A DNA stretch of 64,000 nucleotides from assembly GCA_001599935.1 (NCBI GenBank), contig BCIJ01000004.1, positions 473,303 through 537,302 on the forward strand, written 5' to 3'. Below the pieces are notes generated by a model that had not been told where the DNA came from, did no database searches, and saw nothing but the letters and a program-made list of their open reading frames with translations. The translations under genes were made by a program, and so were the position numbers. This DNA is from Holtermannia corniformis. Taxonomy: Eukaryota > Basidiomycota > Tremellomycetes > Holtermanniales. Shown here one piece after another: positions 51,397-63,910 of the stretch. Each line of letters opens with the position of its first letter. The stretch's first letter is position 1.

Positions 51397-53441
51397 TTAG
51401 CGTGCAAAGCTCCACACGCGCATGACCTCGTCCTTCTCTACTCCACCACCGACCAAACCTACAATCTTTTCCTCGTCAAATGCGAGCTGGCGGATCGCAG
51501 GCGGCGGTTGGTCCAGCACGGCGGGACTCTGTCCAGATCGAGATGGTCGATCGCTAGCCCGTAAATGGGGCGGTTGGGATAAAAAGAGTGCGCGCGCGGC
51601 TGACGTGATGGAACGTGGGTGAGGGAGCGTGTATTCGTCTTGCTCGTCTTGTTGTCGGGCGGGACGGGAACCGGCGTGTCGGACTTCGACAAAGTTGAAA
51701 TCCGTGTTGGTGGCCTCGTCCAGTTCCCACACCAACACCCTGCCGTCCCTCCCTCCTGATACGCAGCGCCCCGCGGAAAGCGAAATGGACGTGACGGCGG
51801 CCGAGTGGGCCAAGAGGGTTTGGGAATGCACGATGCCTGTTGCCGGGGCGCCGGGCAGAGCATAGACTTGGATCTGGTTGTCTTGACCTGCTAGGACGCA
51901 CCAGCGGCCGTCGGTGCCGACGCCGACGGGCTGGTCGCCTTGTACGCCAATGATGGTACCGTGGGCCGAGGCGCGCCGTGGCCAGCCTTGTGGACTGGTC
52001 TGGGCGCTGTGGCTGGGGCTAGCGGTCGATCGTCCGACGTGCCAGCATTCACCGCGGTGGATGGAATACGAGGCGGTGTCGATTGAGAGTTCTTGCACGG
52101 CGATGGTCCACGACCGTGGGTAGAGTGGCGTAGAGTAGGTCAGCGCGCCTTGGAACGCGGTCGAGGTGGACGAGGACGGGAGCAGGGAGAGTGTGGCGGG
52201 GTGGAACGAGACGCGGGACTCGAGAGTTTGTAGAAGCGTCGGTGAGGGTGATGTCGTCTGGATGGCGTACACGGCAACCTTGAATCCAAGCGTACAGCTG
52301 AGCACGCAAGGATAGTAGCACTGCGCAAGCACGACTGGATCCCGCTCGCGCAACGCCGAGCTCGGGCGCGGGAACACTGCCTCGCGCACCCAACGCAGTT
52401 TCCCATCGGCCATCTGAACGTGGACGACTGCGAACCCGCCCGAGCTGTAGAAGACGACGACGCGGGCTGGGATGGCGCCGATGCCGTGCTCGATCGGCGA
52501 GACGGCGTGATCGACGCAGAGCGCCGTGATGGGATCCGGGTGTCGAGGACTCGACCAGCCTGGAGGCGGTGGGATCACGCCGAGGGCCGTGTCTATCTCT
52601 GGCGTGGGCATGGACCCGCGCGTACTCGGGGATGGGTAGACGTGGACGAGGGGCGATGACGTGTGGGCCGTCAAGATGAAGGACGGTGCGAGAGCGATCA
52701 GGTGTGGGCTGTAGGGTGATTCGACGCGAGGTGCGATGGCCTCGGGTGAGTTTGTCCGGGTGCTTGGGAATGACTGGAGCGTGGCATTGCCCGTAGCCCA
52801 GTTGACGCCGAGGCGGAGCATGGTTTTCCAATCGACGCCGTCGTGGCGGATCCCATAGCCTTCCTCCTCGGCTGTATTGGCAGGATATGGCTGGGGGGTA
52901 TGAGCTGTTGATGACGACGCGGCGTTACGCGATGGTGATGGCGGAGGGAAAGCGCGTGATGGAAGCCGTTTGATGGGCCTCAGACCGGGTCTCGACCGTG
53001 GAGAGGCCGAGGCAGGCAGGAGCTGGGAAGAGTGTGGGTGCGGGTAGCGTTCTATCGGATGGGTAGCACGGCATGAGCCTGATCCGTCGTCGCACTGTCA
53101 GCCGACGCACCAAGATACAAGCGTTTCCAGAGCTGTAGCCTGTCAGCGCGACCTCACCTCGCGCCAGCACCCACCTGTGGATCCAAGCTCATCTGCTGCC
53201 AGTAGCGATCTACAGACTGGATGCGTGCGAGGTCTGCAGGCTGCAAGAAGGACAGGATGCGCAAGAAGAGCTCTTGGAACGGGAACAGGTCGGCGATGCG
53301 TTTGCGGGTAGGAGGTGAGGCCGAGTGGGATCGACGGCGCTTGTTGGGTGCGAGTGCTAGACTCTGTTGCGACATTGCGCTGTGGGATCGAGTGAGCTGC
53401 GCTGTCTGTGACCGTGTGGATCGTGGTTGCACATTGCGCAT
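51397..53441 (-). CDS. F-box protein with C-terminal WD40-like repeats
   Basis: The first exon has an F-box: IADLFPFQELFLRILSFLQP then ADLARIQSVDRYWQQMSLDP, continuing after a short intron with LWKRLYLG. A Pro/Ser-rich linker leads to GVDWKTMLRLGVNWATGNA, the region after the F-box in related fungal proteins. The last exon (to 51397) carries beta-propeller-type repeats: LAHSAAVTSISLSAGRCVSG then GRDGRVLVWELDEA, and ends MRVWSFAR. Such proteins present substrates to SCF ubiquitin ligases; the target is unknown. Start at 53441 is one of two ATGs (the other is 53375). Divergent from eS24. Confidence 0.8.
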
Positions 53442-53689
53442 CCCCGTCTCCAACGTGCCGCCTCGTTCGCCCCCTCAGTCGCGTGGTCCCGGTCGCGATC
53501 GAGATTCACCGTGCAGTGAAAAGTTGACTGCCAAACCCCTTTCCCGTCCAAACCCCCCGCTCGGCCAAACCCCGCCAAACGCCGAGTGCGAAATTCGCCC
53601 CCCCTGCTCCCCGATGCTCCCTTGCTCACCCTGGCTCGCCTGCTCTCGTGTTGACCCGCTCCAAAAAGCCTCAAGACAGCCTGCCCAGC

Positions 53690-54590
53690 ATGGTGAGTAT
53701 GGCTTAGGTCACAGCGGTCAGATCGCATCGAGGATCAGAGGGGCGGGATGAAGGGATGAGACGAGATGGGAAGGACGAGCCAACGTGTGAGGACCAGGGT
53801 ATCAGCTGGCGAGCGTGGGCCGAGTGGGGCGCGCACATGACAGAACGGCTGTTTCGCCAGAAGCACTCGCCATCCGGCCATGGGGAGCAGAACAACCAAC
53901 CCCTCCTGTGAGAAAGACTGCGAGTCCGAAACTGACTGGCCTTGTGCAGGACCCCGCCGGCCCCGTCACCATCCGCACGTCCAAGTTCATCACCAACCGG
54001 CTGTTGAACCGCAAGCAGTTCATTGTCACCATCCTGTGAGTGAACGCCAAGTCTCGCAGTCCGGCACCCCGATCGGTGGATTTGCAGGCAATCGCCTAGA
54101 CACTTGCCGGGATTAGGTGCCGGATCGCCGGATCGCTTCACCCACCTTGTCCATCGCTAACACCCCGCTCAGCCACCCCACCCGCCCCAACATCTCGCGC
54201 TCGGAACTGTCTGAAAAGCTCGCCGGCGTCTACAAGACCGACGCCGCTCGCGTCGTCGTCTTTGGCCTCAAGACTCACTTTGGTGGCGGTCGTACCACCG
54301 GCTTCGGCCTCGTGTACGACGACGAAGAGTCGCAGAAGCAGTTTGAGCCCCGTCACCGCTTGGTCCGCTCGGGTCTCGCTACAAAGGTTGAGAAGCCGAG
54401 CAGGAAGCTGCGCAAGGAGAGGAAGAACCGTTCAAAGAAGGTGAGTGGGACCGGCGACCGTCGAACCAAGGTGTAGCCGTGACCGGCTGCCTCTTTGGTT
54501 CCATCGTTGCGTCTGCTGAACACTGGCTGACATACACACCAGGTCCGTGGCACCGCCAAGGCCAAGTCTTCGGACCCCAAGAAGAAGTAA
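53690..54590 (+). CDS. RPS24: Ribosomal protein eS24
   Basis: The start codon is alone in exon 1: ATG at 53690-53692 then GTGAGT. Exon 2 from 53950 gives [20 protein letters not shown] then RKQFIVTIL; exon 3 [51 protein letters not shown]; the last exon [15 protein letters not shown] with TAA at 54588-54590. Full-length eS24 of the 40S subunit. The split start codon and longer introns (about 257, 136 and 102 bp) are typical of fungal ribosomal protein genes. Confidence 0.95.
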
Positions 54591-54942
54591 GCGCCCAGCT
54601 TGTTCGACGACGGATCTCGGTCCGTGCGGGAGTTTGTACTATTCATGCCGTGAGGGATGGATGGCTCGCCTTGATTGCTTTGTTTGAACGGGTGATGGCT
54701 GACTGAGGGTCAAGTGTCCAGTGTGCGAGCGAAGTGACGTGCACATGGCTTTGGACGATGTACCTCTTGATGAGCGCGTTGAGATATCCCGTACCTCGCC
54801 TGCATTGAACGCTGGCTCCAATCGTCCGATCGGCCGAGTGTCTGCACCTCCACCCGGCCAGTCCACCGCCAAGCCCAATCCCTCACAATCCCACTCGTTA
54901 TCTAATCTCCCTTCGTCTCCAGTTCCCAGCACACAGCCAGCG
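54591..54942. other. Spacer / promoter
   Basis: 3' of RPS24 and upstream of the CREG-like gene. No other feature. Confidence 0.4.
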
Positions 54943-55880
54943 ATGCGCTTCATACTCCCTTTAGCACTCGCACTCGCACTCGCGATCAGCGTCAGCGCCG
55001 TGTCGATCCCGCACCGCGAAACACTCCAAGAAGCCGGTACGCCCGCCCTGCCCTATCCATACTCGGGCGCATCCGATCGACTACTGACTCGCGTATGTAG
55101 CCCAGCATGTGCGCGAGATGGTCCATACGTATTCGACGGGCACGATGGCGACCGTGTTCCCGGACCAAAGTACTTTTGCGGGTCCGTTGTGTACCAACAA
55201 GGCAGGGTTGAGCTGACGGACTGATCGTCTAGGCCAACCGTTTGCTTTGATGGAGGTGCGTAATGTGCTCCGGATCGCATCGCATACTCGGAGCTGATAT
55301 CATACAGTACCGTGGGTTCCTGCGCTCGCGACCTCTCGCTGACCCAGGCGCGGAAAGACGCACCGTGCCACTCATCACCAAGCCTCACCTTCCTCCTCAT
55401 GCCCATCTCGCAATCCGTTAAAAACATCCTAGCGAGCCCACACCACCAAGCGACGTACACGATCCAGATGCCCGCTGAAGGCGTTCAGAGTCCTATGAGC
55501 CGTGGCCGCGTCGCGTTTGTCGGCGTCGGTATTCTGGTCATAGAGTGCAGCGAGCTGATCTAACGTAGAACGTGACGTTCCAACCGGACCTGCCAGAGAT
55601 TGAACAGAAGAGATTGATACAGTGCTATACGGCTCATCATCCCGATGCAAAGTGGTGGCTCCCGAACGGGTCGGGCGCGCCACACGCTTCAATCTGGGCA
55701 AGGTTCGATCCGGAGGATATCTACTATGTCGGCGGCTTTGGCGAGTGAGTCGAGCGAGCCTGGTCAAGTCGTGCTGGGGCTGACGCTCGCAGTACCCACT
55801 ATATCGGCCACATCCCGGTCGATCTGTACGCGGACCAGGACGAGGCCCGGCTAGGGTTCGTGCAGCAGGCTCGAGTGTGA
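54943..55880 (+). CDS. Secreted CREG-like FMN-binding split-barrel protein
   Basis: Signal peptide MRFILPLALALALAISVSAV. After the first intron, AQHVREMVHTYSTGTMATVF matches the CREG/pyridoxamine-oxidase-like start (AR..V..S..GT.AT); then FAGQPFALMEY, PSLTFLLMPISQSVKNILAS and PHHQATYTIQM, GRVAFVGNVTF, and WARFDPEDIYYVGGFG, STHYIGHIPVDLYADQDEAR. About six exons with short introns. CREG proteins are secretory or lysosomal glycoproteins with a split-barrel fold that often lacks bound FMN; no enzyme activity can be assigned. Confidence 0.8.
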
Positions 55881-55982
55881 CCGTTCTTTTTCAGGCAGCC
55901 ATCAATGTATACGGTGACAGACGGAACAACGTAGCATCACATGCCTCGAGCAAAACGCAAGAAACCAAGACCCCGTCCCCCG

Positions 55983-58900
55983 CTAGTCCCGAGATCCCTC
56001 TGCGCCCTCTGACGGCCGCTGACCCGAACTCGACCCCGGCGGATGGAACAGGTCGTGACCCATAGGCCGAAATCCCATCCGGCGCGCATACTCAATCTCC
56101 TCGGTGCGCGTAAGACGATCCGTGCCCGACCAGTTGGCTGAACTCGTCCGGGATCGGAATTTGCCCTGTCGGACCTTGAACAGCTCTTCCATTGACAGTG
56201 GCTTGATCGGACCAAACAGCTCGTCTGGGTTGAAGTTTGCTTGGCGCTCGAGCGCGGATCGGAGCTCGGGCGATTCGGCCCACTGCGGGCGCTGAAATGC
56301 GTCGTTGCGGTCCTCGTCGTCGGAATCAGAGTACCTACCGACGTCAGCGAAGAGGCAACGGTTGAGCGCTTGACTCACTCGCTAGCAATATCAGGCAGCT
56401 CGACGGCATCGACCTGCTGCTGGATCAACGCAGCTTGCTGGTCCAGTTGCGCTTGCAGCACGGTGCGCGACTGCTGCAAGACGTTTGACGCTCGGCCTGC
56501 ACCGTTGTGCGGCGTGCTGAACGCTTGCGGCTGGTGAGACGGGCGTGAAGGCGGACCGAGCGGCTTGGCCTGCTGTACCAGCGAGATCGTCGACGATGTG
56601 AGGGCTGTCGTTTGCGTGCTGGAAAATGCCGCAGCCTCGCCGTTGGGTCCAGTGCCCGCCGCTACGGGACGGAAGCCGGATGGTCCCATCTTGGACAACG
56701 GACCAGCAGCCGGCTTGGTGGGCCGTACAGGCTCCTTGCCTTTGACAGATGAGCCGAGACCACTGGCTTGCGCCTGTCGCTTGGCCGAGGGACCGTTGGT
56801 AGACTTGCTCAAGGCGGCTGCCATTTTGCGCTTCCGGCTAGCTTCCTCCTCTGCCTTGCGAACCTTTTCGACGCGTTCGGCCTGGACCGTCAGATACCTT
56901 GTCGTAGCACAGCAACACTCACCTCGGCTGCCTCGGCTGCTGCCGCCGCTTCACGCTTCTCCTTGGCCGCCTTTTGCTTGGCGATCAGAGCCACGCGCTC
57001 CTCGCGCTCCTTACGTCGCTTTTCCGCTTCCAACTTTGCCTTGAGTCGAGCCTCTTGCTCGGCAATCTTGGCCTTCTTCTCGTCCTCGGCCGCGCGACGC
57101 TCCTCGTCTGCCTTGCGCTGCGCAGCTTGCTGCTTGCGTTGCTCGGCGGCGTCGCGCTGCGCAAGTCGACGGTCGCGCTGTGCTTGGTCCTGCGCCAAGT
57201 CAGCAACGCACGCGTGGGATCCAAGTAAGCACCTTTTTAGCCGCCGTCGATGCCGACTGCACGCTCTTGACCAGGCCAGGGTTTGGTTTCTGGCCAAGCA
57301 CCTTGCCAGCAATGACCGAGGCCTGACTCTGACTGAGACCCGCTTGGGACGAGAGCGAGCTGTTGAGCGAGTGCGACTGTGTGAGCTCACTTCCAACCGA
57401 GCTTGTCGAAGTCTGCAAGGGTCAGCCTTACGTCTGGAGAGCCTCGTCTCACCTTTGGATGCGCAATCTTGATGGCACTCTCGACGGGATACTCGATCAA
57501 CTCTGGCAGCTCGTCTTCGTCTTCCAGCAGGTTTGCAATTCTGTCCTGATGTTTCCGCGGGGCTTCAACCTTGCCTTGGGGCTCGTGAGACGCAGGCAGC
57601 TTGGGCGCAATCTTGAAGATGGGCGGTGGGCGTTCCTCGCGCTTCTCATTAGTGTTGGCAAACGCCTTGGGGGGCGAGACACGCCGCGCGAGCGCTCGTG
57701 GCGGCGAGTTGGGGGGCGTCGTCGAGTCTTGCACTGCCTGCGCCTTGACCTCTTCAACCTGCTCTTGCTCCTCTTGCTCCTCTTCTTCCTCTTCAGGCTC
57801 CGTCTCGGCACCCAGATCAACGATCTCCTCGGATCGGTGCACTGGCGACATGCTAGGTTGATCCATGAGAGCTGGCTCATCGCTTGTCCTCTGATCTGCC
57901 GGGCGATCAAGCGGGAAGGCACCCAAGAACTGCTCGAACGACGGGCGCGCACGACCAGGAGTGTCCTCGAGCAAAGCCGGGTCGATCCCCTCGGCAAAGA
58001 CAGGCTCTTGCGGCTCTTCAATCCGCTCGGTGGTGTCATCTTGTCTGGTCACGGGTTTAGCGACCGACATTGCCATGAGCGCGGCGAGCTCTGCTTCGGC
58101 TTCGGCGGTCGCTCTAGCGTCCGCTTCAGCCTCGGCCGCTGCGGCAGCCGCAATCGCCGCATCATCAAGCACCGGACCTTCCGCCGCTGACCGTCCGCTC
58201 AAGCTCATCCCAAGACTGATACCGAGGTTGCCCAAGCCACGCAGGAAGCCCGTGCCCGTGTTTGGCTGTTTCGCAGCAGGCGTTGCAGCCGCCAGAGCAG
58301 CAATGCGCGCCTTTGCGGCCGACTTTTCACGCAGCTCCTCGAGCGCCTGATTAACTCTGTGAATATCGGATCGGGGCCGTCCGGCCTGGTTCGTAGACCC
58401 GGCGAGATCGATCAGAGATGTGATGCTAGCTTGCGGCAGCGATGTTGAAGAGGCGACAGAACGGGCGAGTGGGAGGTGAGGCGGCAAGACGGGTTCAGGA
58501 AGGGCGAGGCGAACTGCCGGAGGTGTGGTGCGGGTGATTTTCTCCGGACGTTCCGGTTGCTTCTGCGTTGCATCGTCGAGCGCAGCATCGGTCGACGTCC
58601 GCTTGGTACCGCTCGTGGAAGCCGCGAGCGACTCTTGTCTGAGCGATAGGCCACCGATAGGTACGAGTGATTTGCGAAGACGACCGAATTCGTTGCCGGC
58701 AGCATAAGACTTGCGGCTCTCGCCAGCACTAAGCGCTTTCGACAGCCACGAGCTGCGAACTTTGGTCGGCGCCGAGGCGGGTGTCGTTGCTGCTGATGAC
58801 GTCGCCTTGGTACCTTGGTCTTCCTCGTCTTTGATCGGCACAATGGTATCGACCACTGCGGGTGGGCTTGGTTCTGTCTCTGCGATGGTGACTGGCGCCA

Positions 58901-60053
58901 CGTCGGCGACATGTGCTTCGCCGCTGGGTTGCTCATTTTTCGTGTCGGTCTCTTCGTCCTCTGTTTCCTCGATCTCTAGCGACAGATCCGCTTCAAGCTC
59001 GAGATCCTCTTCTTCCTCTGTCGCGGCTGGCTCCTGCTCAGTGTCCAGTGTCGCTACAGCCGGTGGCGCGGGCTCGATTCGAGACGAGTTCTGCGACACG
59101 CGCTCCTCTTCGATGATCGACAGGTCTGTCACCTCCACCATGGCAGGCGCAGGCTCGGCCTTTAGCTCGGGCTTGACCGTAGCTTTGCTTGGTGTCTCAA
59201 CTGGAACCTTCGCTGGGCTAAGTTCCTCAGTCAAGTCTTCAGTAGCCTCATGAGCGGGTTCCGGAGCCTGAGCGATTTCGTCGGCTGCGACTGCGGGAGG
59301 CTCAGGGTGTAAGTGCCGCGATGGCTCTGCAACAACTGGCAGAGTTGGCTCGGATACAGGTACTGAAATGACGACGCGAGCTGATTTTGCAACCTTGGTA
59401 GCCTTTGGTGTACCCTCCACTGCATCGACGACGATTGGCGTGTTTTCGCTTCCGACGAGTGGCTGGTTGGAAGCGACCTTGCCAGGCTTGACCTGGTTCG
59501 ACGCCTTGCTAGTCCCGCCGAGTGTGAGAGGAGACCTGGGAAGAAGCTTGGTGCGTGCAGGTTGAGGCGTGGACAAGAAGACGTTGACGTCGCGGGACTG
59601 TAGAGGCGAGAACGGCGCGCGTTTCTATTGAGAGGTTAGACATCCACATGGGCAAGCGGTACAAGGTGTGGCGAACCTCTGCGGCATCTATCTTGGCGGG
59701 ACTGAGGCCGAGTCTCGTGTTCAATCCCTTGATCTTGTCGGCACGGGCTGTGCGTGCAGCTGTTGCCGCTCTGGTCTTCTTGGCTGTCGCACCGCCGGTC
59801 CGCGACGGTGTTTTGATAAGATCCGCAATGGGGGCACTGCACGGACATGTCAGTCTCTACGCTCGCCAGCCACTGCTACCATTGCATACCGCGCCTCGCG
59901 ATCCATGATGCTAGCCATGTACCCATCCAACCAGCCATACCCGTCGTCCGCAATCATGGCGTCGAGGGATGCCAGTGACGCATGAGCGGCCTGACGCAGA
60001 GATGCACGGAGGTTGAGCGCAAAGTCGTCCACGGTCGCCATCTCGGCTGCCAT
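55983..60053 (-). CDS. INCENP/Sli15-like chromosomal passenger complex scaffold
   Basis: Starts MAAEMATVDDFALNLRASLR at 60053; the N-terminal helices (SLDAMIADDGYGWLDGYMAS) would bind survivin and borealin homologs. Then a long acidic, Pro/Thr/Ser-rich region (mostly one exon, 57387-59576), a charged Ala/Glu/Arg/Lys single-helix region near 56900-57200 (QRDRRLAQRDAAEQRKQQAA and on), and the C-terminal IN-box: PQWAESPELRSALERQ, NPDELFGPIKPLSMEELFK, FRSRTSSANWSGTDRLTR. The TSS motif that Aurora phosphorylates is present. It recruits and activates Aurora kinase at centromeres and the spindle. About 1240 residues. Divergent from haspin. Confidence 0.9.
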
Positions 60054-60267
60054 TGTGCTGTGCAGACGCCGCCAGGGATGAGGTCGATGTTCAAGGTTGA
60101 AGAGGGCGACCGAGTTGACAACAAAGAAAGCAAGCACGTCGGGAGTGGATCACGTGAAATCCGCACGGACGGTAGATTGTCCATCAACACGGCGCGATCG
60201 CTCGCTGCGGCTGCACAGCGCTTGCAACGTTGAGCAGCAGTTCAGGACAGTGAGAACAGCTCACGCT

Positions 60268-62420
60268 ATGTCACAGCTCCATTCAAAGGTGCGTCACGAT
60301 GCCATTTGGCGGTGAACCACCAAGAGTCACCCAAGCTGACGTCTTGTTGACATGTTGTAGACCAAAAAGGTGAGCTCGTTTGCGTTGTCAACGTCTTGCT
60401 CCAGATCAGCTGACAGCCTCATAGGTCAACTCTTATGGACGCAAGAAGACTGTGAGCTGCAACCACCAATCAGGCGGTTGGTGCTGACCATCTGCAAAGC
60501 GCATCATCTCACTCTACACCGACTGGGAGCCCGATACACAACCGAGTACTGCCTCGAGTCAATCAACCACCAATATCTCCCAGGCGTATGAAGCGCCGCA
60601 GAGTGTACTCGCAACACCAGCCAAGCGTGCACCGCTCCAGTCAAAACCAAGCCAGAATGATGTCCGACCCATCATCGATCTTGCACCCAAGTCCAAGCCC
60701 ACCAAGCTCATCTCCGTCAACGATGACAAGGCGACGCGAAAGGTGTTGACTGTAGAGATCCCACGAAGGACAAAGGTAAAAAAGGGACCAATCGCAGGTG
60801 CACGACTGCGGTCGGCTCGTGCTGAGACGCCGATATCTGCCGGTCTGCCTTCAGCGGGGCTGCGAGGACTACAAGCTCAGCAGGCTCGGCCGTGTGTTGA
60901 GCCGATCGAGGTGGACGACTTGTCAGTGCTATCTCAGACTGAGCTTCAAGTCAAGGACGACGTGGTGCAACTTGAATCACAACTACAACGCCTAGCCGTC
61001 GCCCCACTAGTGGACCCCGTTGATCCTCTCGAGCGACTGATTGCGTCCTGTGCTCAAACCAGCGCTATCCTATTCAACGCGCTCCTCTCTGCTCCAGACC
61101 ACCTCCCATCTCAACTCACAGCGGCCTCCAATCGCTACCCCGGTCCAACACCACCAAGTACGATCAAGGGGATCCGTGGTCGAGTTCTACGGCCGCATAC
61201 CATCGGCACGCTGTCCATTCGGAAAATCGGCGAAGCAAGCTACTCTGAAGTCTTTGGCGTCACGGGCGCAGACAAGGTCGAGCATGTCATGAAGGTCATT
61301 CCCTTGCTACCGCCTGCACCGGCATCGGGCCGCACGGCGTTAGTTTCCGGTGAGAGCATCGAGGAGCCAGATGCAAGCGAGCCCGAGGATGTCTTGCGGG
61401 AAGTGGAGATCTCGCGGACGATGAGTGGTGTCGACGGCGCGTTTGTCACATTCCATGGGTGCGTGAAACGGCTTGCTAGTGCGTCAGACGAACTGACTAG
61501 AAGATAGGGCATACGTAGTGCAGGGCGCATACCCAGACGTCCTGCTCGACTGCTGGGATGACTTCAAGTGGGCAAAGTCGACGTCGGGCTACCGACCGAG
61601 TGGGTGCAACTCGCTGTGCAGTCGAGGTGATCGCTAACATGGTTCCAGGCGCACTGCCCGTAACGCAACACTATGCCGTGCTGATCCTCTCAAACGGCGG
61701 CATTGACCTTGAAGCCTTTAAATTCGACGCCAGCCTCGGATGGAGCCAAGCGCTCTCTGTGATCCGACAGACTGTCGACGCGCTTGCCACAGCCGAGCGC
61801 CAAGTCGAGTTCGAGGTGACTTTGCCTCTCTCGCTCAATCACAGCGCGCTGACACGCCCAGCACCGCGACCTACACGAAGGACAGATCCTCATCTCGTAC
61901 ACGCCCACAGCCACAGCGGTGAAAGCAACGATCATTGATTTCGGCCTATCACGCATTCGACGAGCAGCGGACGAAGCGCCCATCTGGACACCGGTGCCCG
62001 AAGATGTGTATGAGGGTGTTGGAGCTCAGTGGGACGTGTATCGCGAGATGCGGGACGTTGTGGGCTGTGACTGGACAGGCTACCACCCCGTCTCGAACGT
62101 GCTGGTACGTCTGGCGTGGCTGGGATGACGGCGACAGAGCTCATGATACCTAGTGGCTTCGACATCTCGTCAGCCGGCTACTACATTCCACGCGGACGCT
62201 TCGCCGACCAAAGGCGCTCCCGGTGCTGTCCTTGGGTCCAGACTCGCCAAAGCCCGTCCGGACACGCAGAGGCACAGCGACTACTCCAACTGCACGACGG
62301 GCCGCAGTAGGGCCGATTGCGAGTGAGGTAGCGGCATGGAAGGCATTGACAGCGCTCGAGGAGGCGCTGAAGAGCGATACGGTGCGCTGTGCTTGCGACG
62401 TGGGTGCGGTGCTTGTATGA
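60268..62420 (+). CDS. Haspin-like histone H3 Thr3 kinase
   Basis: Short 5' exons: MSQLHSK|TKK|VNSYGRKKT|RIISLYTDWEPDTQ, a motif typical of fungal haspin N-termini. The kinase domain begins near 61160: HTIGTLSIRKIGEASYSEVF, then VEHVMKVIPLLPPAP with the ATP-site lysine, REVEISRTMSGVDGAFVTFH, YVVQGAYPDVLLDCWDDFKW, HYAVLILSNGGIDLEAF, HRDLHEGQILI and IIDFGLSRIRRA. The C-lobe continues to WLRHLVSRLLHSTRTLRRP and ends with TGA at 62418-62420. Haspin phosphorylates H3T3 at centromeres, which recruits the passenger complex. The catalytic loop has Gln where most kinases have Asn. Confidence 0.9.
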
Positions 62421-62526
62421 GGTGGATCTGGTCGATGATCATGGGTATAATGATGCCTGCTGCTTCCCATAGGCCTATGGACACTGCCTGCCTATCCAAG
62501 TACTGATCTGCGGTGGACCCGATCGG

Positions 62527-63157
62527 TCAGAGCTTTCCCCTTGCTGTGCGCTCTTGGAGGAGCCCCTCGCCAAGGACGAGGATGCAAGGCCCGCCCAGGA
62601 TCACGCGCTGTTGCAACCCATTCTGATCCACAAAGTGCTTGATCGCGTCGCTCTCGGCTCCCGGCTGGAGCCATACGGCCCTCGGTCCCGGGTTGGACGC
62701 GAACAGCGCCTGGAGGATAGGCAGACCCTGCGTCGGCGAGATGATGATTGAAATTGACGTGTCGGCGAGGTCCGTCAGCTTCGTCTGTGGATCAAATCAG
62801 TATGCAAGTAAATAAATCATTTGTACAGTCCAGTGCGTACGGCATCCGAGAGCGCCTCAACGCCCTCGATAAAAGCCGACGCGGGCACAGCAGCTCCAAC
62901 TCGACTATCGATCGGTCGAACAGGTGTCACAGGCAAGTCATGGCTCTGATACCTATGTATCCGCCATCAGATCGTCTACTCCTGTAGACACAAGCATACC
63001 ATTTGAGGACCTGCAGCACGGTCCGTATTAGCACGCCATGCCGACGACGAGCACGGACCTTGTGGTCGAACCGAGTTGGATCGGTGAGGACCCGACCTAT
63101 GACTGCGAACTTTTCTGCTTTGATAAAGGTGCTGAAGACGGGAGAGAGGGAGGGCAT
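62527..63157 (-). CDS. CoA-binding domain protein (YccU-like, Rossmann fold)
   Basis: Starts MPSLSPVFSTFIKAEKFAVI at 63157, then GRVLTDPTRFDHK|VLKWY across an intron, VDRKLPVTPVRPIDSRVG, ASAFIEGVEALSD, TSISIIISPTQGLPILQALF and RAVWLQPGAESDAIKHFVDQ, ending LGEGLLQERTARGKL. The order VIG....KFG.KV..WY, VTP and VWLQPGAE is that of the small CoA-binding proteins (Pfam PF13380). Role unknown; related proteins bind CoA or nucleotides. Its promoter is interrupted 56 bp upstream of the ATG by a second Ngaro-like copy. Confidence 0.8.
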
Positions 63158-63213
63158 GGTGAGGGATCACAGGGTGGAAGCGCGTTGGTGGCCAAGTGGG
63201 GCGCCACGTTGCG

Positions 63214-63905
63214 AGGAAAGGATCACGCGCAGCCTGCGGAGCAATGATCCACGGTGCAACGAGGCAGCAGAGGCGGCAGTGCAGGCAAGGCTCGAGCTCA
63301 CACTGCTCGAGCTCAACCACTGCCGCCGACTAGACGAACAATTGCAACTTCTAAGACAAGCTTGACCACCATGCCCTCCGACATTCAGCACCAGCTTCCT
63401 GCCGGCGACCTTGGCAGTGACACAACGGCTGACCAGGGCCAAAGTGGCACTCCTGCCCGCGACCCTGAGGAAGATGGGCGTCGCCGTAGCTTGCGCAGCA
63501 AGTCACCCAACACTCGCACAGGTGGCGAGAGGGAGAAAGCTGACAAGGAGGCTGCTGCTAAGGAGAAGGCAGTTGCTGAGCGCAAGGCCGCCGAAGCAAG
63601 GCGCAAAGAGGAAGCACAGATAGAGGCCCAGGCGCAAGAAGCGCAGAAGCTGAGGGATGCCGAGGCCAAGAGGATCCAGCAACAAGTGGAGCTGGAAGAA
63701 GCTGAAGCAAAGGTTGCGGCGTTACGAAAGAGCTTGAGTGAGTCCGAGCGCAGTTTCGTCTCTTTAGGTTTGTTGCTTGTCTGTGCTGGGTGGCATGCGC
63801 CCCCGTACCCGCACCAGGACTTCCTGTTGAGTTGCGTGATTCTCAGCCGCTCCAAATCTCTACTTGCCCATTCTCTATCTGCCGCAACTCTCCATTCTCT
63901 ATTTG
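63214..63905 (+). mobile_element. 5' end of a second Ngaro-like element copy
   Basis: 63214-63346 matches A1/A2 with scattered differences and a small insertion. It is followed by the same AAGCTTGACCACCATG context and an ORF1 homolog. The element is interrupted at 63906 by an LTR. Confidence 0.8.
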
Positions 63906-63910
63906 TGTGA
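63371..63910 (+). CDS. ORF1 of the second Ngaro-like copy
   Basis: MPSDIQHQLPAGDLGSDTTA, then RRRSLRSKSPNTRTGGEREK, the Lys/Glu/Ala-rich helix, and SLSESERSFVSLGLLLVCAG. It is about 80% like the ORF at 32926 up to SESERSF and then diverges, suggesting that the common coding part ends there and that the rest is spacer. The last codons lie in the inserted LTR. Confidence 0.55.
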   Translation: MPSDIQHQLPAGDLGSDTTADQGQSGTPARDPEEDGRRRSLRSKSPNTRTGGEREKADKEAAAKEKAVAERKAAEARRKEEAQIEAQAQEAQKLRDAEAKRIQQQVELEEAEAKVAALRKSLSESERSFVSLGLLLVCAGWHAPPYPHQDFLLSCVILSRSKSLLAHSLSAATLHSLFV

